From assembly GCA_014584705.1 (NCBI GenBank), contig JACTMJ010000010.1:62001-126000 (forward strand): DNA of 64,000 nt, written 5' to 3'. Positions 60,517 through 64,000 of the stretch are shown here, in pieces. Numbering within the stretch: position 1 is the stretch's first letter; every line of letters starts with the position of its first letter. Source of the DNA: Acidobacteriota bacterium. Its GTDB lineage: Bacteria > Acidobacteriota > Terriglobia > Bryobacterales > Bryobacteraceae. The notes under the pieces are model-generated. The model made no database searches. It saw only the letters and a list, made by a program, of their open reading frames with translations, and was not told the DNA's origin. A program made the position numbers and the translations under genes.

Positions 60517-62033
60517 ATCGATAGCTTACGCACCGTCGGCCCGGCCACGCCGCCGGGGAACATAGGGATCTCTTTCTCCGACTGCCAGGTTCCATTGCCG
60601 TCCATTGCGCGCGCCTGCACTTGCCGGGCGCCCGGCGTCGCCTCCAGAGCGGCTCGGTACCGCCTCCAGGAATACGGGGAGAAAGCGGCTTCGATCTCCG
60701 CATCCTTCCAGTCCCCGTCGTCGATACGCACCTGCACTTGCCGGATACCCCGGCTTCCCGCGAATGCCACCCCTCCCACAAGCAGGCGGTCGCCTTCGCG
60801 CCGCACTTCGTCGATCGTGCTCATGGTGTGGACAACCGCATCCCGCATGTATCCCATCTTCTGATACGTGCCCGAGTATGGCTCGCTCGTAAACCGAATC
60901 TCCTTCAGCCACTTGATGTTCTTGAAGCCGTAGTAGCGCGGGCACAACATCCTCACAGGGAAGCCATGTTTCCGGCTCAGCGTGCGGCCATTCATCCCCA
61001 GCGCCAGAATCGTCTCTTCGCCGAAGGCGTAGTCCAGCGGGAGGCTGTCGCCGTGGCCGTCCACGCCCTCGAAAACGATGGCAATCGTACCCGGCGGGGC
61101 CTGCTTGCGGTCAACCAGTTGCGAAAGGGGAATCCCCGCCCACACCGCATTTCCCATCAAGTCCGACTGAAGCGTGTTGCTGATGCAGCGCAGCGTGACC
61201 GGCCGGATCTCCCGCTTCATCGCCAGCAGTTCCTCATAGCTGTACGAGCGGATCACCCGGTCGTCGCTCTTGATATCGAGGCGCCAGGTCCGGGGGTCGA
61301 TCGCCGGGTCCACGGCGTTCTTGCTCATCCGGTAAAACTTCTCCGTCGGAGTCAGCCATGCACGCGTCAGGCCGGGTGCGAACGTGGCCGCGCCGGCGGG
61401 TTCCTCGAACGAAAACAGAGAAACCGGCGATGCCGCCCGTTTTGCCAAAGCGGCTTCTCTGAGGTAGCTTTCGACCGCCACCAGGGCCACGCCACCCCCC
61501 ATCAGCGCCGGTATCGCGGCTTTGGCCGCCAGCTTCATGAAGGCGCGGCGAGGCTTGCCCTTGCCGATGAACTGGAGGGCATAGTCGGAGGCTTCCCCCC
61601 AGTCTTCATCGAGCAGTTCCAGGTGGGGTTTGCCCACAAGAAAGAGCGTGATCAGCGCGGGGGCCCAGAACATCCACGCGCCGCGGGCCGAATGGTAATC
61701 AAAGAACCGGTGAATCGTCAGAATGGCGGGAATCGCCAGCACCGCCAGAATCACGAATCGCTCATACTTGCGGTTGCGCCAGTAAGAGAGCATCGAGGGG
61801 ATCCAAAGGCAGAACCCCAGTACGAACAGCCCGCCCGTCACGGCGAACGGCTTGGCCCACGGTCCCATCCACCCGAGCAGCCAAAGCGCCCAGGCCGACG
61901 GAGTGTTCTTCATGATCCACTCGGCGATCGATTCGGTAAGCAGGGGCGTGCCCGCGAAATAAAACGAAAGATAGTGAGGAACCAGCCCGATTAGCGTAGC
62001 GACTGACGAGTCGCGGATCGTCTTCTTAAACAT
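60513..62033 (-). CDS. Membrane-bound molybdopterin oxidoreductase, sulfite oxidase-like
   Basis: 506 residues. Four or five hydrophobic helices in the first 200 residues, then a soluble Mo-cofactor domain (TWRLDIKSDDRVIRSYSYEE, TLRCISNTLQSDLMGNAVWA with the molybdenum-ligand Cys, GFPVRMLCPRYYGFKNIKWL) and a dimerisation domain at the C-terminus (VQVRIDDGDWKDAEIEAAFS). The family oxidises sulfite or reduces oxidised methionines; the substrate is not known. Its place inside a carotenoid operon is odd. Confidence 0.9.
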   Translation of the reverse strand: MFKKTIRDSSVATLIGLVPHYLSFYFAGTPLLTESIAEWIMKNTPSAWALWLLGWMGPWAKPFAVTGGLFVLGFCLWIPSMLSYWRNRKYERFVILAVLAIPAILTIHRFFDYHSARGAWMFWAPALITLFLVGKPHLELLDEDWGEASDYALQFIGKGKPRRAFMKLAAKAAIPALMGGGVALVAVESYLREAALAKRAASPVSLFSFEEPAGAATFAPGLTRAWLTPTEKFYRMSKNAVDPAIDPRTWRLDIKSDDRVIRSYSYEELLAMKREIRPVTLRCISNTLQSDLMGNAVWAGIPLSQLVDRKQAPPGTIAIVFEGVDGHGDSLPLDYAFGEETILALGMNGRTLSRKHGFPVRMLCPRYYGFKNIKWLKEIRFTSEPYSGTYQKMGYMRDAVVHTMSTIDEVRREGDRLLVGGVAFAGSRGIRQVQVRIDDGDWKDAEIEAAFSPYSWRRYRAALEATPGARQVQARAMDGNGTWQSEKEIPMFPGGVAGPTVRKLSI

Positions 62034-62985
62034 TCATCGATTTCCAAAATGCGAGGCGGTGCATCGTATGTCTTGCCATCGGTACGGCCATCCGCCGCGC
62101 GGTAATCCAGGCCTTGCGCGAAGGGGGCACCACGGCGCGCCGCTCGAAAACATCGTAGCCGTTCTGCTCGATCTCTCTCAGGATGCCACGATAGACCTCC
62201 GCCGCGACACGCACCGCGAACTGGCCGTCCGAGTGGAGCATTGCAATTCCCGGTTCCGCCCGCCGGTAGTACGCTTCCGCGCGCTCCATTTGAAAGCGAA
62301 TCAGAGCGCGGAACCGGTCGTCGATCACCGCCGCGCGCAAATCCTCCGTGCGGTATCCAAAGCGATCCAGGTCTTCGGCGGGAAGATAGATCCGCCCCCT
62401 CCGTAAGTCTTCTCCGACATCCCGCAGGATATTGGTGAGTTGCATGGCGATCCCCAGGTCAATCGCATGCGCCGGAGCGGGATCGCGGAACCCGATTACG
62501 TGGCACATCATCAGCCCGACGACCGATGCGACGTGATAGCAGAACACGCGCAGCGATTCGAAATCCGTATAGTGCGTGCCCCGCAAGTCCATCCGCATGC
62601 CTTCGATCAGGCCGAAAGGATACGCGCGCGGGATTCCGAAACTGTGCGCCGTCTCCACGAAGATGCGCAGAATCGGGTCCGCGCTTCCCCCCGCTTCCCA
62701 GGCTCGTGCAAGCGCTTGCTCCCACTCCTCCAGCGCCACCGCGCCCGCTTCCACGCTCGGCGCTTCGTCCACCAGATCGTCGGTGTGGCGGCAGAACCAA
62801 TAAACCGCGTGGGCGGCTCTCGCCAGCCTGGGCGGAAAAAAACGCGTCGCGAAATAGAAGCTCTTTGAGCCCGCCGCGGTGGCCACGGCGGCCCGCCGGT
62901 AGCATTGTTCGCTGTTCTCCGTTGGCGGCGGCGCTAGAGCGGCAGTCTCTCGCAAACCAGTTTCTCCACAATCTTGGATGAGCAA
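62026..62985 (-). CDS. crtB: Phytoene/squalene synthase family (CrtB-like)
   Basis: 319 residues. [20 protein letters not shown], the first aspartate-rich motif in [15 protein letters not shown], and the second in [20 protein letters not shown] with [10 protein letters not shown]. It condenses two prenyl diphosphates (GGPP or FPP). The start overlaps crtI by 52 bases; GTG codons further down are less likely starts. The neighbour crtI favours phytoene rather than squalene. Confidence 0.9.
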   Translation of the reverse strand: MLIQDCGETGLRETAALAPPPTENSEQCYRRAAVATAAGSKSFYFATRFFPPRLARAAHAVYWFCRHTDDLVDEAPSVEAGAVALEEWEQALARAWEAGGSADPILRIFVETAHSFGIPRAYPFGLIEGMRMDLRGTHYTDFESLRVFCYHVASVVGLMMCHVIGFRDPAPAHAIDLGIAMQLTNILRDVGEDLRRGRIYLPAEDLDRFGYRTEDLRAAVIDDRFRALIRFQMERAEAYYRRAEPGIAMLHSDGQFAVRVAAEVYRGILREIEQNGYDVFERRAVVPPSRKAWITARRMAVPMARHTMHRLAFWKSMNV

Positions 62986-64000
62986 AGCACGCCGGGGATG
63001 CCGGCTCCGGGATGCGTTCCCGCTCCCGTGAAGAACAAATTCCCGATATCCTCGCTTTCATTGTGCGGGCGAAACCACGCCGATTGCGTCAAGACCGGCT
63101 CAAACGAGAAAGCCGCCCCCAGATAGCTGTTCAATTTGGTCTCAAAATCCGTCGGCGTGAAATACCGGGATGTGGCCAGATTCTTCTTCAGGCCGGGAAG
63201 ATATTTCGCCTCCAGAAAATCGAGAACCTTCTTGAGGTAACGCTCTCCCTCCACGTTCCAATCCGTGCCGCTTTCGAGGTGCGGCACCGGGGCCAGTACA
63301 TAGAAGCAATCGCATCCGTCGGGAGCCATCGACGAGTCCGTCGCGGAAGGCCGGTGCAGATAGAGCGAGAAATCGTCCACCAACAACTTCTTGTTGAAGA
63401 TATCGTCGAGCAATTCCCGGTAGCGCTCACCGAGAATGATCGTGTGATGCGCAATCTCCGGATATCGCTTGCGCGTGCCGAAATACGCCACGAAGACCGA
63501 CATGCTGTAGCGCATGCCTTCGAGGCGGCGGTCCGTGTTCCTCCGCCGGGCCGATGCGGGGATCATCTTCCGGTACGTATTCGCGACGTCGGCGTTGCTC
63601 ACGACGGCGTCGGCTTCAAAAACTTTCCCGCGCGTCGTTTCTACGCCCCGTACCTTCCGGTCGGGTGTTAACAGAATTTCTCTCACCGGTGTTGAGAGAT
63701 GGAGCTTACCGCCAAGGTCTGTGAAGAGGCGTACCATCGCCTCCACCAGCTTCCCCGTGCCCCCCATTGCGTAATGGACACCCCACTGCTTCTCCAGATG
63801 ATGGATCAGTGCATAGATGGAGGTCGTCTGAAACGGATTGCCGCCCACCAGCAGCGGGTGGAAGCTGAACACGCGCTGCAGCATCGGATCTTTGATGAAC
63901 TGGGAGACGAACTGCACTACGCTCTTGTGCGATTGCAGCCGGATCAGATCCGGGGCCACGCGCAGCATATCGCTGAATTTCAGGAACGGCTTTTCGCCCA
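62934..64000 (-). CDS. crtI: Phytoene desaturase-like FAD oxidoreductase, N-terminus outside window
   Basis: The C-terminal about 355 residues are visible; the N-terminal FAD-binding part lies beyond the right edge. Signatures: [60 protein letters not shown], and the C-terminal [20 protein letters not shown] where CrtI binds FAD. It desaturates phytoene. It overlaps crtB, which is translated next. Confidence 0.93.
   Translation of the reverse strand, partial: GEKPFLKFSDMLRVAPDLIRLQSHKSVVQFVSQFIKDPMLQRVFSFHPLLVGGNPFQTTSIYALIHHLEKQWGVHYAMGGTGKLVEAMVRLFTDLGGKLHLSTPVREILLTPDRKVRGVETTRGKVFEADAVVSNADVANTYRKMIPASARRRNTDRRLEGMRYSMSVFVAYFGTRKRYPEIAHHTIILGERYRELLDDIFNKKLLVDDFSLYLHRPSATDSSMAPDGCDCFYVLAPVPHLESGTDWNVEGERYLKKVLDFLEAKYLPGLKKNLATSRYFTPTDFETKLNSYLGAAFSFEPVLTQSAWFRPHNESEDIGNLFFTGAGTHPGAGIPGVLCSSKIVEKLVCERLPL

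Noticed and set aside
60621-61994. Plus-strand open frame (457 codons) over the molybdopterin oxidoreductase
   Set aside because: Antisense shadow, Arg/His/Pro-rich and without motifs.

Overview
The window is high-GC bacterial DNA. Chromosomal genes such as a VWFA-related secreted protein, a large carboxypeptidase-regulatory-domain protein and a short ATP synthase cluster holding only I, a and c subunits suggest an Acidobacteriota-like host (Bryobacter/Solibacter type). That assignment is inference from gene style; there is no rRNA here to settle it.

Positions 1 to about 32,388 are one integrated element, most simply a tailed (lambda-like, long-tailed) prophage that continues beyond the left edge. 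Reading leftwards on the minus strand it holds terminase (small GpNu1-like, large GpA-like), gpW, lambda-type portal, a prohead protease/major capsid fusion, a DUF2190 protein, head-tail joining and tail completion proteins, tail tube, and a tail assembly chaperone with a textbook -1 frameshift site (C CCA AAC followed at once by TAG). Next to packaging are two plus-strand small genes (one DUF3489) and a minus-strand group with two ParB-like-domain DNA methyltransferases.

From 24.7 kb back to 14.3 kb runs a tightly coupled minus-strand early operon: two unknown proteins, a sigma-like factor, a PD-(D/E)XK nuclease with cysteines, a RecA-like (Sak4-type) ATPase, a DUF669 protein, an ERCC4-type nuclease, and a protein of about 1620 residues that joins a RecD2-like helicase, a DnaG-like primase (CHC2 zinc finger plus TOPRIM) and a VirE-type P-loop ATPase. 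Directly downstream of this gene is an array of 11 copies of CTGGAACAC in both orientations, resembling origin iterons.

The early operon diverges from a cargo region (25.1-28.7 kb, plus strand) across a 400-bp control region with two TGTGAA/TTCACA palindromes. The cargo is a two-gene unit of unknown function, the second gene carrying an OmpR-like winged helix, followed by a stand-alone trypsin-like protease gene. A four-gene minus-strand recombinase cassette follows (large serine recombinase, DUF2924, a helix-turn-helix protein and a small unknown), then a HEPN-like gene. The recombinase cassette and the replication-side operon share a conserved promoter-like element. The element appears to end at tRNA-Gln(TTG).

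Right of the tRNA is ordinary chromosome: MacA-like adaptor plus ABC ATPase without its permease, AccA, a secreted regulatory-domain protein, thioredoxin-like protein, ATP synthase I/a/c, a DapA-family lyase, MtgA, an Rrf2 regulator, a two-component NtrC-type pair, a PfkB sugar kinase, an M50 protease, tRNA-His(GTG), an ABC-2 permease, a VWFA-related protein, a GH3 hydrolase, a UPF0173 metallo-hydrolase and, at the right edge, a coupled carotenoid-type operon (CrtI, CrtB, molybdopterin oxidoreductase, GT2, acyltransferase). Its GT2 plus acyltransferase ending is reminiscent of carotenoid glycosyl ester pathways.
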